64,000 nucleotides of DNA from Henckelia pumila (Eukaryota; Streptophyta; Magnoliopsida; Lamiales; Gesneriaceae): NCBI RefSeq assembly GCF_033568475.1, contig NW_027331831.1, forward strand, positions 11,222,001 through 11,286,000, given 5' to 3'. Made by a program: the position numbers and the translations under genes. The notes under the pieces were generated by a model, which worked only from the letters and a program-made list of their open reading frames with translations, had not been told where the DNA came from and ran no database searches. The first letter of the stretch is position 1, and each line of letters starts with the position of its first letter. Below, one piece after another: positions 47,200-57,463 of the stretch.

Positions 47200-47957
47200 A
47201 ATCATGCATATTCTCTTCAAGAATTGTTTGATTTGTATGCTAGTGAACAAGGTGAACCGAGTGCACAACCGGAGGAGAGGCCGACGGAGAAAAGCAAAAG
47301 TGGAGCACTCAACTTCTTTCAAAGTTTGAAACGACAAAATTTCAAAGGAAAGTCGGCTATAGAAATAAATTACAATGCGATCTAAATTTATCTAAGTCAA
47401 TACAGAGAATTTCGATGTTTTAGATTGGTGGAAAGTAAATTCACAACTTTATACAATGTTAGCATCAATTGCAAGAAGCATCCTAGCCGTTCAAAGTTCA
47501 AGTGTTGCTTCTGAATTAGCATTTTCGGACAGGGCTGGCATACCAAACCTAAAATACCGAATTTTTAAGATACCGTACCAAAATTTTTTTGATATACAAA
47601 TATTTTTTCGGTATACAGAATTTTTTTCGGTATCTATACGATATCAATATGGATTTTTTCTATGTCAAAATTTTGGAATTTCAGTATCGGTACCGGTATG
47701 AATTTTTTTCATACCGATATTTTTGATATGGTATACCGAAAACCCACCCTTATTTTCGGTATGTGGCAGAATCATTTGTGAAACAAAAAACTAATTTAAA
47801 GTCAGAAACACTTAGCATGCTAACATGCCTCCAAGATTGGTTTGCAACCGAGAAAACGAATAAAACAGCTGGAGCAATCGACGAATTTCAAAGCTCGAGC
47901 TCCGATGAAGATACTGAGCATTCAAAATATATTTTAGTTATTCGTGATGAAATTTAG
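47200..47957 (+). pseudogene. hAT transposase C-terminal part with dimerisation domain, interrupted
   Basis: The plus strand reads ELFDLYASEQGE near 47214. It continues through FDVLDWWKVNSQLYTMLA and ARSILAVQSSSVASELAFS (47410-47528), the hAT C-terminal dimerisation motif. After a 223-bp MITE the frame resumes with LKSETLSMLTCLQDWF and runs to a stop at 47955-47957. Frameshifts and stops precede 47400. The catalytic N-terminal part is absent. hAT transposases dimerise through this domain, and the copy is not functional. Confidence 0.75.
47529..47751. mobile_element. hAT-type MITE (223 bp) inside the hAT transposase relic
   Basis: A perfect 8-bp duplication, ATTTTCGG, flanks it at 47521-47528 and 47752-47759. 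The ends CAGGGCTGGCATACC and GGTATACC...CCCACCCTT are imperfect inverted repeats of hAT type. The interior is AT-rich with GGTAT/ATACC motifs in both orientations. Confidence 0.85.
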
Positions 47958-48277
47958 ACGTTCAATTATAAAATTCAACGCTTAAGTTATTTTTTTGATG
48001 GTGTATTTTTCCATTCAAAATAGTCAATAAAAAAATTTGCCCATAATAATAATAATTGTATATTAAATATTTTAAATTTAATGGTTTTGGAACCAATTCG
48101 ACCCGAATCGGAACCGGTCTATAACCTATAGAACCGGTCCGCGGTTCGGATTGGTTTCAAAGTAATTACCTTGGAATCAGAACTGATTCCGTACCGGTAC
48201 TGTCCGATTCCCGACTGAGCTGATCCAGAACCGGGGAACCGTTAATCATGCCTAATTACGGGATAGGTCCCTACTCT

Positions 48278-50056
48278 ATCACATCCCTATATTAATGAGC
48301 TAAGCTGGTGAATTCTTGTTGAATGAAAACAAATTTTTTTTATAAAAAGTGCTTTTTATATTTCCATGCCAAAATAGAGTAAATTATATCCTAAAGTTCA
48401 AAGTACAATACACTCATTTACACAAGAAGATCAAGAAATAAGTGCTCAGAACAATTAAATGAATACGTGTGTCAAGCCCACTCACACAGCCTAGGATAAT
48501 TAGTTTATCTCTTAGCTTGAACTTAAGAATGAATCTCAAAAAGTTTCAACTATGTATGCATTGTTGGAAAAAGTGGGTTTTGAGGCCTATTAAGACTCAA
48601 AAAATTAATCGAGCATCACTCGTCCAATAAAACTTGAAATATACTTGAGAATTATAATCTACGTTTCGAGTAGATGATTTTGGTATATTAATTTGCTCAA
48701 AATAAATTTCGAGTGAATGAGAAATTAATTATTTAAGATCGATGTTAAGACCCAAATATTGTGTAGTAAGTAAGACGAGACTTGTCCCACATGGAAAGTT
48801 TAGTACTTTTTATTCCTACATATATATTGTTGTATAAATTGAATAACTGGTTCAAGTGAAGTTCAAAACGTTAGTCGTTGTAACATCTGTCAAGACTCAT
48901 TTTGCACGGTACTCCGACCCAACCTACATAAGATTTAGATAGGAATTTGCGTGTTAAAAATAAATAATGGATTTCGGGATTGTATTTGGTATCTTTTGGC
49001 TCGGGACGTGACAGACATCGTGTTGAGAACGATTGGGGACTTAAAATTTTTCCAATTAATAAATCAGCTTACTCACCGTAATTCATTCATGAATTTTGAA
49101 ATCAATAAAATCTTACATATTAGGCGTAATTCCGATCCTGTCCTAACTCAAAAGTTTTAGTGCAAGTGTTGTTTATGTGCATGATCAGATAAAATTGATT
49201 TTTTTTTTTACCGTGGAAAAATCTCAAATAATTTTATTTGCAAGTGGCGAATGTAGTATTGTAGTTGCAAATGTTATCACTTCTTTTGTTTATTCTTCTC
49301 CTATCTCATTTGTTGGGTACATAGAGAATTGAGTAAAATTCATTTTGGTACACGAACTATTGATAAAATATTAAATTGATACATGATTTCGAGGATTCTA
49401 GCTTCGAAGATTAATTTCGTTATTTCTAGCTCTACTTTGATGTGTGAATCTGAAAAAAAAAATTATATCGAATGAACATATTGAGCGGATCTAGAAAATG
49501 TTAAACATTTTTGTACATCAGACGTAATACTTTTCAGAAACTAATTTTATCTACAACATGGGCCGTTCGTTCAAAAATCATGTCAACAAGGATAAATCAA
49601 CAAAAGGGTAATTTACACTAATTCATATAAACATTTATCGATTTACCATATATTTGTACACCAAAATAGCTATTTCTATGTAATAAAAGCCACAATTGAA
49701 TAAAGGCAAAAACTCATATGAAACGGTCTCAAGGGTATATGAGACGGTCTCAAGGGTCATTTTCTTGAGACGAATCTTTTATATGGGTTATCCATTAAAA
49801 TGTATTAAATTTTATGTAAAAAATATTACTTATTATTGTAAATATGGGTAGGATTGACCCGTCTCATTTGTGAGACTGTCTCATAAGAGTGTTACTCTTG
49901 AATAAAACATGAAACTTGTACTTGTAAACCTTTTATATTTTTTTTAAAAAAAGCTCGTAAGAGATGACTGATCAATTTTATGAGACGAATCTTATATATA
50001 TCCGACATGACTCATGAAAAATACTACTTTTTATTTTAAAACCATTACTTTTCACT
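48278..50056. other. Gene-free spacer with dispersed GAGACGGTCTCA-type repeats
   Basis: No gene supported. Copies of a short dispersed repeat containing GAGACGGTCTCA, GACGAATCTTTTATATGGG and GACCCGTCTCA lie at about 49715-49905 and 49960-50061. A related copy is at 61800-61925. Confidence 0.45.
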
Positions 50057-50061
50057 ATATG

Positions 50062-52601
50062 TGAAACGACCCTAACTCTATAATAAATAAATATGCGGAA
50101 TTTTTTTTTTTTTTTTATACTTACTAAATAAAATATGTACATATATGCCCATACATATATGCACAGAGTAAAAATATTTAAAATGAATAAACAATTAAAT
50201 ACTTAAATAAAAATGCATTCTTAAAAATATAATAAATATCTGAGTCAAACATTAATTAAAAATATACTGCATAAGTAAATAAAAGTTTGCATGCACTGAA
50301 AATATTAAATAAATATTCTAGACCCTCAATCACTGAAAATAATAAAAATGTATCATGCTGACAAAAACAATAACATGCATAGCGACTCAGAATATTTCAC
50401 GGTCACGGGGCCACTGCATGCATGCTCATACGTCCTCGCCTCCGGTGGGTACAATGTCATCCTCAACGTACTCACCTGCACCATACCAGTGTAGTGAGCC
50501 TAGAGGCCCAACATGCTAACATAACAAGGGTTTAAAATAATTTAAACCAATTTAATACTAATACATACATATACATGAATGAGCATGCTTAAAAATTACA
50601 TAACATAACTTACTTAAATAAACATAATACATAACATAATACATAACATTATTGAGCAATTTATTTTCTAAGATAGCATGGTTGTATCCGTAGTGTAACC
50701 TTAAATCATACATTAAATACTGATCAGCGTGGAAACCTACGTACGTGGCCGGTGACGAATCACCTCTTAAATTGGCAGTAAACTGCCCTTCAATCATATG
50801 GGGACGAATCCCCCTTAAATTGTCACACTACTTCAACTTCCAACATAAAATATTTTTATTGCTCAACTTAAACATTAAATCATGCATAAAATATTATTTC
50901 ATGAATGCATGTACTTGAATAAAATGTGTGTCCATCATATATATTTAATTTAATTTCTTACTAACATATAAATATTAAAATAACTTAAATGCATATAAAT
51001 AATTAAATATATATTCAGGACACATGCAAATTTTCTCATGGATGGTCCTGGACTGCTGGCCCTACACACAAGCCCATTAAAATTACACTAAGCCCAATAA
51101 CACTTAAACTGGCCCAATGGGCCCAAAAACCCAAAGACTGGCCCATTAACTTGTATGGGCCCAAAATCCCATAAAATAAATGGACTAACTTAATTAAAAT
51201 TTTAAAAGTCCAAATAAAATTATTTGGGAGTCCAAATAATTTTATTTCAATTTATTTGACCCAAAACACATAAATTCGTAAAATACTTTAAAAATAAAAA
51301 GACTCGAGCCCGGCCCACCAAACTCGGACCCAAACTCACTAACCCGACCCACTACCTAACCGCCCCGACCCGGACCCAAGACCCGACCTGGAACCACTAA
51401 CCTAGCCCAACCCGATCCCCCCCTCTCCTATTGCCTCTCGGCCGTGAGCAGCAGGCCCTCTTGGCCTGCTGCCGGCCGGCTCCGGCCGCCCCTGGCCGGA
51501 GCGCCGCCGCCCGGACGTAGCCCACGTCCGGGCGGACCTAACCCAGCCAGGCCCCAACCCCCATGCAACCAGGAACCACCGAGCCGAACCCATAATCCCG
51601 AAACCCTAACCTGCGCTCCTCTTGCCCTTCTAGCTTAACCCTGTTCGGCCGAGCCCCAACCCAGCCTTAGCCCGGTCATGGTTCGACCCCAAGGCCCCTA
51701 CCAGACCCAAGGAACATCTGCCAACAGCCCTTGACCAATCTATATCAAAAAAAACGTGAACATGAAGCAAAGCATGGAAAAATTTCGAACCCTTCAACCC
51801 TTTTCTGAAATAATTCGAAAGCTTTAATGCATAAACCATCAACACAATATAGATATCTGATTGGCACGAAAAGTTGAAAGAAAATCATGCCTTTCACCGA
51901 TTTATAGAGCAACAAGCGTGTACGACGGGCTTCGGGACGACGGAACTCAAATACGGGACTCTTGGAGCTTCACGATCCTTGGCTATGGCTTTCTGGGTTT
52001 GCTGGGTCGAGAGGATGAAGGAAATGAGTGGGTGGCGGCTGAAGTTTGAGAGTGACGTGAGGTTTGGGTGGGGTTGGGTAGATTTAGGTTTTAATAATTA
52101 AGGAAATAGGTTTTTTTTTTTTTAGGTTAATAAATAGAATAATATAAAAATTTAAACATTCTAATAAAAATTTAAATCAGAAACTTAAATTAAAATTTAT
52201 AAAATCCCGAAATTAAGAATTAGGGGAATTTTAAAGATAATTAAAAATCATTATTTTGGCTAATTTTGGATAAAAATGACCCCTAAAATTAAATAAAATT
52301 AAATACTTAAAATTTTGGGATAATAAAACTCAAAATAATATTTTAAGGCTCTAAAAAAGCTCATAAAATAATTTGGGTGGAAAGTTGTCATCCCGTCCGT
52401 CCACGGTCCCGTCTACGCGATTAAATAATAAAAATACTGAAAATCATAAAAATCACTAATTATGGGTTAAATGCTTAAAAATAAATTTAATCATGCACAA
52501 ATAATTCACATAATTATTTAACCCATAAATCATAAATTTAAATAATTAAATATCTTAATTATGCAGGCGGATTTAAGTAATTAAAAATACCGGGTGTTAC
52601 A
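50062..52601 (-). repeat. Left (3') LTR, 2540 bp
   Basis: On the minus strand it begins TGTAACACCCGG and ends CGTTTCA. A GC-rich segment (51300-51700) and a poly(T)/poly(A) run are shared with the right LTR. Short frames inside it are duplicated in both LTRs and are not taken as genes. Confidence 0.95.
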
Positions 52602-52602
52602 A

Positions 52603-52617
52603 TTCTCCCCCCCTTAA
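52603..52617 (-). promoter_or_regulatory. Polypurine tract
   Basis: Read on the minus strand, AAGGGGGGGAGAAT lies directly before the left LTR. It is the plus-strand priming site for reverse transcription. Confidence 0.85.
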
Positions 52618-52646
52618 ATTGAATTTCGTCCTCGAAATTAAAGTAC

Positions 52647-55600
52647 TTACCCGAACATCTCCGGGTAGCGAGTCCTCATATCCTCCTCGGTCTCCCAAGT
52701 AGCTTCCTCCTCCGAGTGATTCAGCCACTGAACTCTGACCATCGGTATGACCCGCGTCCTAAGCCTCCGCTCCTCTCTAGCCAAGACCCGCACTGGTCTT
52801 TCCTCGTAAACAAGATCTGGCGGCAACTGTAAGGGCTCAAAATCCAACACATGCGACGGGTTGGAAACATATCTCCGAAGCATGGATACATGGAATACGT
52901 TGTGCACTGCCGCTAGACCTGGAGGTAGAGCTAAACGATAGGCCAACGTGCCAACTCGCTCCAAGATCTCGAATGGCCCTATGTATCTCGGATTAAGCTT
53001 GCCTCTCCGCCCAAAACGCGCTACTTCCTTCATAGGTGACACCTTCAAGAATACGTGATCACCTACCGCGAACTCCAAATCGCGTCGTCTGGCATCCGCA
53101 TAACTCTTCTGCCGACTCTGCGCAGTCCTCATCCTGTCTCGAATCTGCGTCACAATGTCAGCTGTCTGCTGCACCATCTCTGGACCCAACAAAATCCTCT
53201 CTCCAACCTCATCCCAATGCACCGGAGATCTGCATCTCCTCCCATAGAGTGCTGCATATGGAGCCATACCTATAGACGACTGAAAGCTGTTGTTATAGGT
53301 AAACTCCACTAATGGCAGTCTAGTCTCCCAAGATCCTCGAAAATCGATAACACAAGCTCTCAGAAGATCCTCGAGAACCTGGATCACTCTCTCGGACTGA
53401 CCATCTGTCTGGGGATGAAATGCTGTACTGAACAAAAGCCTAGTCCCCAAAGCTGTGTGCAGACTCTTCCAAAATGCTGAGGTGAACCTCGGATCTCTGT
53501 CTGATACAATAGACACTGGTATGCCATGCAGTCTAACAATCTCTCTGATGTAAAGCTCTGCATACTGTGTCAAAGTGTATGTAATCCTTACCGGCAAGAA
53601 ATGAGCTGACTTGGTGAGTCTATCCACAATCACCCAAATCGCTGTACACCCTCTGGTACTCCTCGGTAAGCCAACCACAAAGTCCATCGTAATGTTCTCC
53701 CACTTCCATTCCGGAATGGGGAGAGGTCTAAGAAGTCCTGCTGGACGCTGATGCTCTGCTTTGACTTGCTGACAAGTCAAGCACTCTGACACCACTCTCC
53801 CGATGTCACTCTTCATACCGGGCCACCAATACAATAGCTGCAAGTCTTTGTACATCTTCGTACTTTCGGGGTGAATGGAGTACGGAGATGCGTGAGCCTC
53901 TGTCAAAATCTCAGCTCGCAACTGATCGACGTTCGGTACCCACATCCTACCACGGTACTGAACGATGCCATCCTCCACTGTATACAAGAGATTACCTCTA
54001 GCCTCATCTCTCTGTCTCCATCGCTGTAACTCCTCATCAGTGGACTGTCCCTCTCTAATCCGATCTCTCAAAACTGGCTGCACCGTCAACACTGACAAGC
54101 TCGGTGCATGGCCACTCGGATAGCACTCCAAACCAAATCTCTGAATCTCGGTCTGTAGTGGTAACTGCACAGTCAAACATGTTACCACTGATGACTTCCG
54201 ACTCAAAGCATCGGCCACTACATTAGCTTTACCCGGATGGTAGCTAATGTCACAATCATAGTCCTTCACCAACTCCAACCATCTGCGCTGTCTCATGTTC
54301 AACTCCTTCTGGGTGAAGAAGTACTTGAGGCTCTTGTGATCGGTGAAAATCTTGCACTTCTCGCCGTAAAGATAGTGCCTCCAGATTTTCAAAGCGAAAA
54401 CCACTGCTGCCAACTCCAAGTCATGCGTCGGGTAGTTCTGCTCATGAATCTTCAACTGTCTCGACGCATACGCAATAACCTTACCACACTGCATAAGCAC
54501 TGCGCCTAAACCAAGTTTAGACGCGTCGGTGTAAACCACTAACTCCTCATGTGGTACTGTCATCGCTAACACTGGTGCTGTAGTGAGTGCTTCCTTCAGC
54601 TGATCGAAGCTCCTCTGACAGTCTGAACTCCATATAAACTTCGCATTCTTCTTGGTCAAGGAAGTCAAGGGTACTGCAATAGAGGAAAAACCCTTGATGA
54701 ACTTCCTGTAGTATCCGGCCAAACCCAAGAAACTGCGAATCTCTGAAGCATTCTTCGGAATGCCCCAATTCTGCACTGCCTCCACCTTAGACTGATCGAC
54801 TGCAACTCCATCTCTCGAAATAATGTGGCCAAGAAATGCCACCTGCTCAAGCCAAAACTCGCACTTGCTGAACTTGGCATACAACCGATGCTCCCTCAAA
54901 GTCTGCAATGCGGTCTGAAGGTGCTGTCTATGCTCCTCGATGCTCCTAGAATAGATCAAAATATCATCAATAAAGACTATGATGAACTGATCCAGATATG
55001 GCTGAAAGACTCGGTTCATGAGATCCATGAAAACCGCTGGAGCATTGGTCAACCCAAATGGCATCACCAAGAACTCGTAATGCTCATATCGTGTCCGGAA
55101 AGCAGTCTTGGACACATCTGCATCCCTAACACGCAACTGATGGTAACCAGATCGCAGATCGATCTTGGAGAACACTGAAGCTCCCTGCAACTGGTCAAAC
55201 AAGTCCTCTATCCTCGGCAGTGGATACTTGTTCTTCACTGTGACTCTGTTAAGCTCTCGGTAATCGATGCACAGTCTCATACTGCCATCCTTCTTCTTCA
55301 AAAACAACACCGGAGCTCCCCAAGGAGAAAAGCTAGGTCGAACGAAGCCTTTCTCTAACAACTCCTGTATCTGCTCCTTCAACTCTTTCATCTCGGTAGG
55401 AGCAAGCCTGTACGGTGCCTTAGAGATAGGCACGGTGTCTGGCACTAAGTCAATACTGAACTCCACCTCTCTCACTGGTGGAATTCCTGCCACATCCTCC
55501 GGAAAGACATCCGGAAAGTCACGAACCACCTCTAACTCTGATAATGATCTGCTAGATGGCTCTGAAGTCGTGACAATACTCGCTAGAAACCCCTGGCAAC

Positions 55601-56030
55601 CCCGTCTCAACAACTTCCTCGCCTGAATATAGGATATCACCTGAGGAATATCACTGCTCTGAGATGCATAAAAAGTGAACGGGTCGCCCCCTGTAGGTCT
55701 CACTGACACTGATCTCCGACGAAAATCAATCGAAGCTCCATTGACTGTCAACCAGTCCATACCCAAAATAAGATCAAAACCACTCAAAGGCAAGACTACT
55801 ACATCTGCTCGAATGGAGTGTCCCTGCAGCTCTAACTCCAGTCCTCGAATAACCTTCGAGGTAGACATAATCTGCCCTGACGGCATAGTAACATCATACC
55901 CGCTGTCACTACTCTCAGGTGTGATGCCTACCCGCCTGATAAACTCCAGGGAGATAAACGAATGCGTAGCCCCTGAATCTAGCAACGCAAACGTGGAGTT
56001 GCCTCCAACTAGAATTCTCCCTGCACGCAG
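52647..56030 (-). CDS. gypsy pol: protease, RT, RNase H, integrase, chromodomain
   Basis: The open frame is over 1100 codons and enters from gag through the proposed intron acceptor at 56030. The order of domains is as follows. The protease has [12 protein letters not shown]. The reverse transcriptase has [13 protein letters not shown] and the catalytic [11 protein letters not shown]. RNase H has [16 protein letters not shown]. The integrase has an HHCC zinc-binding region (H in SIHPES, ending CLTCQQVK), [18 protein letters not shown] and the [10 protein letters not shown] block. The C-terminal chromodomain-like segment has [17 protein letters not shown] near the stop. All catalytic motifs appear intact. 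The integrase chromodomain directs insertion to particular chromatin in chromoviruses. No stop codon interrupts the pol frame. Confidence 0.95.
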   Translation of the reverse strand: MRAGRILVGGNSTFALLDSGATHSFISLEFIRRVGITPESSDSGYDVTMPSGQIMSTSKVIRGLELELQGHSIRADVVVLPLSGFDLILGMDWLTVNGASIDFRRRSVSVRPTGGDPFTFYASQSSDIPQVISYIQARKLLRRGCQGFLASIVTTSEPSSRSLSELEVVRDFPDVFPEDVAGIPPVREVEFSIDLVPDTVPISKAPYRLAPTEMKELKEQIQELLEKGFVRPSFSPWGAPVLFLKKKDGSMRLCIDYRELNRVTVKNKYPLPRIEDLFDQLQGASVFSKIDLRSGYHQLRVRDADVSKTAFRTRYEHYEFLVMPFGLTNAPAVFMDLMNRVFQPYLDQFIIVFIDDILIYSRSIEEHRQHLQTALQTLREHRLYAKFSKCEFWLEQVAFLGHIISRDGVAVDQSKVEAVQNWGIPKNASEIRSFLGLAGYYRKFIKGFSSIAVPLTSLTKKNAKFIWSSDCQRSFDQLKEALTTAPVLAMTVPHEELVVYTDASKLGLGAVLMQCGKVIAYASRQLKIHEQNYPTHDLELAAVVFALKIWRHYLYGEKCKIFTDHKSLKYFFTQKELNMRQRRWLELVKDYDCDISYHPGKANVVADALSRKSSVVTCLTVQLPLQTEIQRFGLECYPSGHAPSLSVLTVQPVLRDRIREGQSTDEELQRWRQRDEARGNLLYTVEDGIVQYRGRMWVPNVDQLRAEILTEAHASPYSIHPESTKMYKDLQLLYWWPGMKSDIGRVVSECLTCQQVKAEHQRPAGLLRPLPIPEWKWENITMDFVVGLPRSTRGCTAIWVIVDRLTKSAHFLPVRITYTLTQYAELYIREIVRLHGIPVSIVSDRDPRFTSAFWKSLHTALGTRLLFSTAFHPQTDGQSERVIQVLEDLLRACVIDFRGSWETRLPLVEFTYNNSFQSSIGMAPYAALYGRRCRSPVHWDEVGERILLGPEMVQQTADIVTQIRDRMRTAQSRQKSYADARRRDLEFAVGDHVFLKVSPMKEVARFGRRGKLNPRYIGPFEILERVGTLAYRLALPPGLAAVHNVFHVSMLRRYVSNPSHVLDFEPLQLPPDLVYEERPVRVLAREERRLRTRVIPMVRVQWLNHSEEEATWETEEDMRTRYPEMFG

Positions 56031-56225
56031 AAAATTCCCAACAGTTTCATACCACTTCTAATTTTTTCCCAAACGAGTCACTACAAGTTCTTAATTCTAA
56101 TCACAAGTAAAACATGCTTTCTATTCTAACATGCAGTTAAATGACCCAAATAACAAGAATTTCAAATTAAATACTAAATCTTTAACCAACGGAGAATTTA
56201 TTAAAATACTAGGGATAGGATGTAC
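56031..56225 (-). other. Proposed 195-bp intron in gag-pol
   Basis: On the minus strand, GTACATCC starts at 56225 and GCGTGCAG ends at 56031. The stretch is AT-rich with stops in all frames. Its removal joins SLIT-G to RILVGGN in frame, giving the normal gag-protease junction of this lineage. Confidence 0.65.
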
Positions 56226-57277
56226 CGGTGATCAAGGAGGTGTCAGGATCGACCTCCTCAGCCTGCATCACGAACACCCTACCAGCGGTGTTCTTCTTCC
56301 TGGGGCAGTTAGCAATCTGATGCCCCGGCTCTCTGCAGTGGAAGCAAACTCCTGCTCCCAATAGGCAAGGTCCCGAATGCATCTTCTGGCACTTCGGGCA
56401 AGTGGGATGAGCTATGGCATTAGGGGCCCCGCCCCTCTGCTGCTGCTGCGGCCTCTGCTGCTGTGGCCTCTGCTGCTGATTCAAGCCCTTAGCCGGCCCT
56501 GTTCACTGCTTCTTCAGGTGGCTGCGAAGATGGTCGCTGATATCCTGTCTGTACAAACTGCCTCTTGCCCTGCTGCTCTCTCTGGATCGCTCTCCGACCC
56601 TCCTCAGAACGCAAGGCCCTGCTGACTGCAGACTCATATGTAAACACGTCTGCCATGCGCACGTCATGCCTGATCTCAGCCTTCAGGCCCTCAACAAACT
56701 GTCGCAGCTTCTCCTGCGGACTATCAGCAATCATGGGCACAAAACGACAGCCCCTCTCAAACTGGCTTATGTACTCCACCACAGATCTGTCCCCCTGACG
56801 GAGACTCATGAACTCTCGGATCATGCGACTGCGCACATCCTCAGTGAAATATTTGGCGTAGAAGATACGCCTGAACTCAGCCCATGTCAGAGTAGGTAGA
56901 TGGACTCCTCGTACTGCACCCTCCCACCATGAGGCTGCATCGCCTCGCATCATGTAAGTAGCACAGCTCACCCTGTCGGCGTCTGTGATCCCCATATAGT
57001 CAAAGATGGACTCAAGTGAGCGAATCCATCCCTCAGCCACCAACGGATCGGTGGTCCCCAAGAACTCCTTAGGCCCCTTCTTCTGGAACCTCTCGGCGAC
57101 GTCCTCCTCGTGGGACAGTCTGGGACGGGCTGCCTGCTGCTCCAGCAAGGCAGTAATACCTGCCATCATCGTGGCACTGGCCTGCTCCAGTGCTGTCATG
57201 GGGTGCTGCTGAGGTGGCGGTGGAGGTGGAGGTGGATGTGGAGGTCTCCCACGTCGATTCACCTGTCTGGGAGGCAT
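56226..57277 (-). pseudogene. gypsy gag with zinc knuckle, one frameshift
   Basis: The start is MPPRQVNRRGRPP (57277), followed by a Pro-rich stretch and a Gln-rich helix. The capsid-like domain follows (FLGTTDPLVAEGWIRSLE, then DAASWWEGAVRG, then FRRIFYAKYFTED). The frame ends at 56489. The continuation, with a Gln/Pro-rich linker and zinc binding (CPKCQKMHSGPC, then CFHCREPGHQIANC), is in the next frame from about 56515 to the intron at 56225. A single-base insertion near 56515-56522 (CCACCTGAAGAAG) and a nearby TGA break the frame. A programmed frameshift is less likely because it lies inside gag, before the knuckle. Gag forms the particle and the knuckle binds the element RNA. Confidence 0.85.
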
Positions 57278-57449
57278 TCTGCACCACCACATATTTATTT
57301 ACGTAAATCGCCATGCATAACTAAGTGTTTTGAAATTAATACTAACTTAAATTCTAGAAATTAAATCATGCTACAAACATTTAAAACTTACATACCGGTA
57401 GCGTGGATTTCTGAGCTCGCATAGCAGTGAGGACCCCTCCGAGGACCGT

Positions 57450-57461
57450 GCTCTGATACCA
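57450..57461 (-). promoter_or_regulatory. tRNA primer-binding site
   Basis: The 12 bases GCTCTGATACCA are the complement of TGGTATCAGAGC, the plant initiator-Met-tRNA primer site. They lie two bases from the right LTR. Confidence 0.9.
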
Positions 57462-57463
57462 AC

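Larger units (their letters stand above)
47069..48252 (+). mobile_element. hAT transposon relic
   Basis: The 3' part of a hAT transposase gene (47200-47957) is followed by a subterminal region rich in GGAACCGG/CCGGTTC motifs (48085-48240) and an end near CCGTTAATCATGCCTA (48252), typical of hAT right ends. The left part of the element is missing or unrecognisable. The 17-bp sequence GGATAGGTCCCTACTCT flanks it at 47052-47068 and 48261-48277. Confidence 0.55.

Noticed and set aside
50558-50797. 79-codon minus-strand frame duplicated at 57960-58199
   Set aside because: Identical because it lies in both LTRs. There is no domain or start context, so it is taken as LTR sequence.
51402-52049. Several 60-75 codon frames with Gly/Arg/Pro-rich proteins, repeated at 58804-59505
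   Set aside because: They lie in the GC-rich part of both LTRs of the gypsy element and occur on both strands; no signal beyond base composition.
53036-57364. Plus-strand frames of 70-130 codons opposite the gypsy gag-pol
   Set aside because: Shadow frames of the well-supported minus-strand polyprotein.
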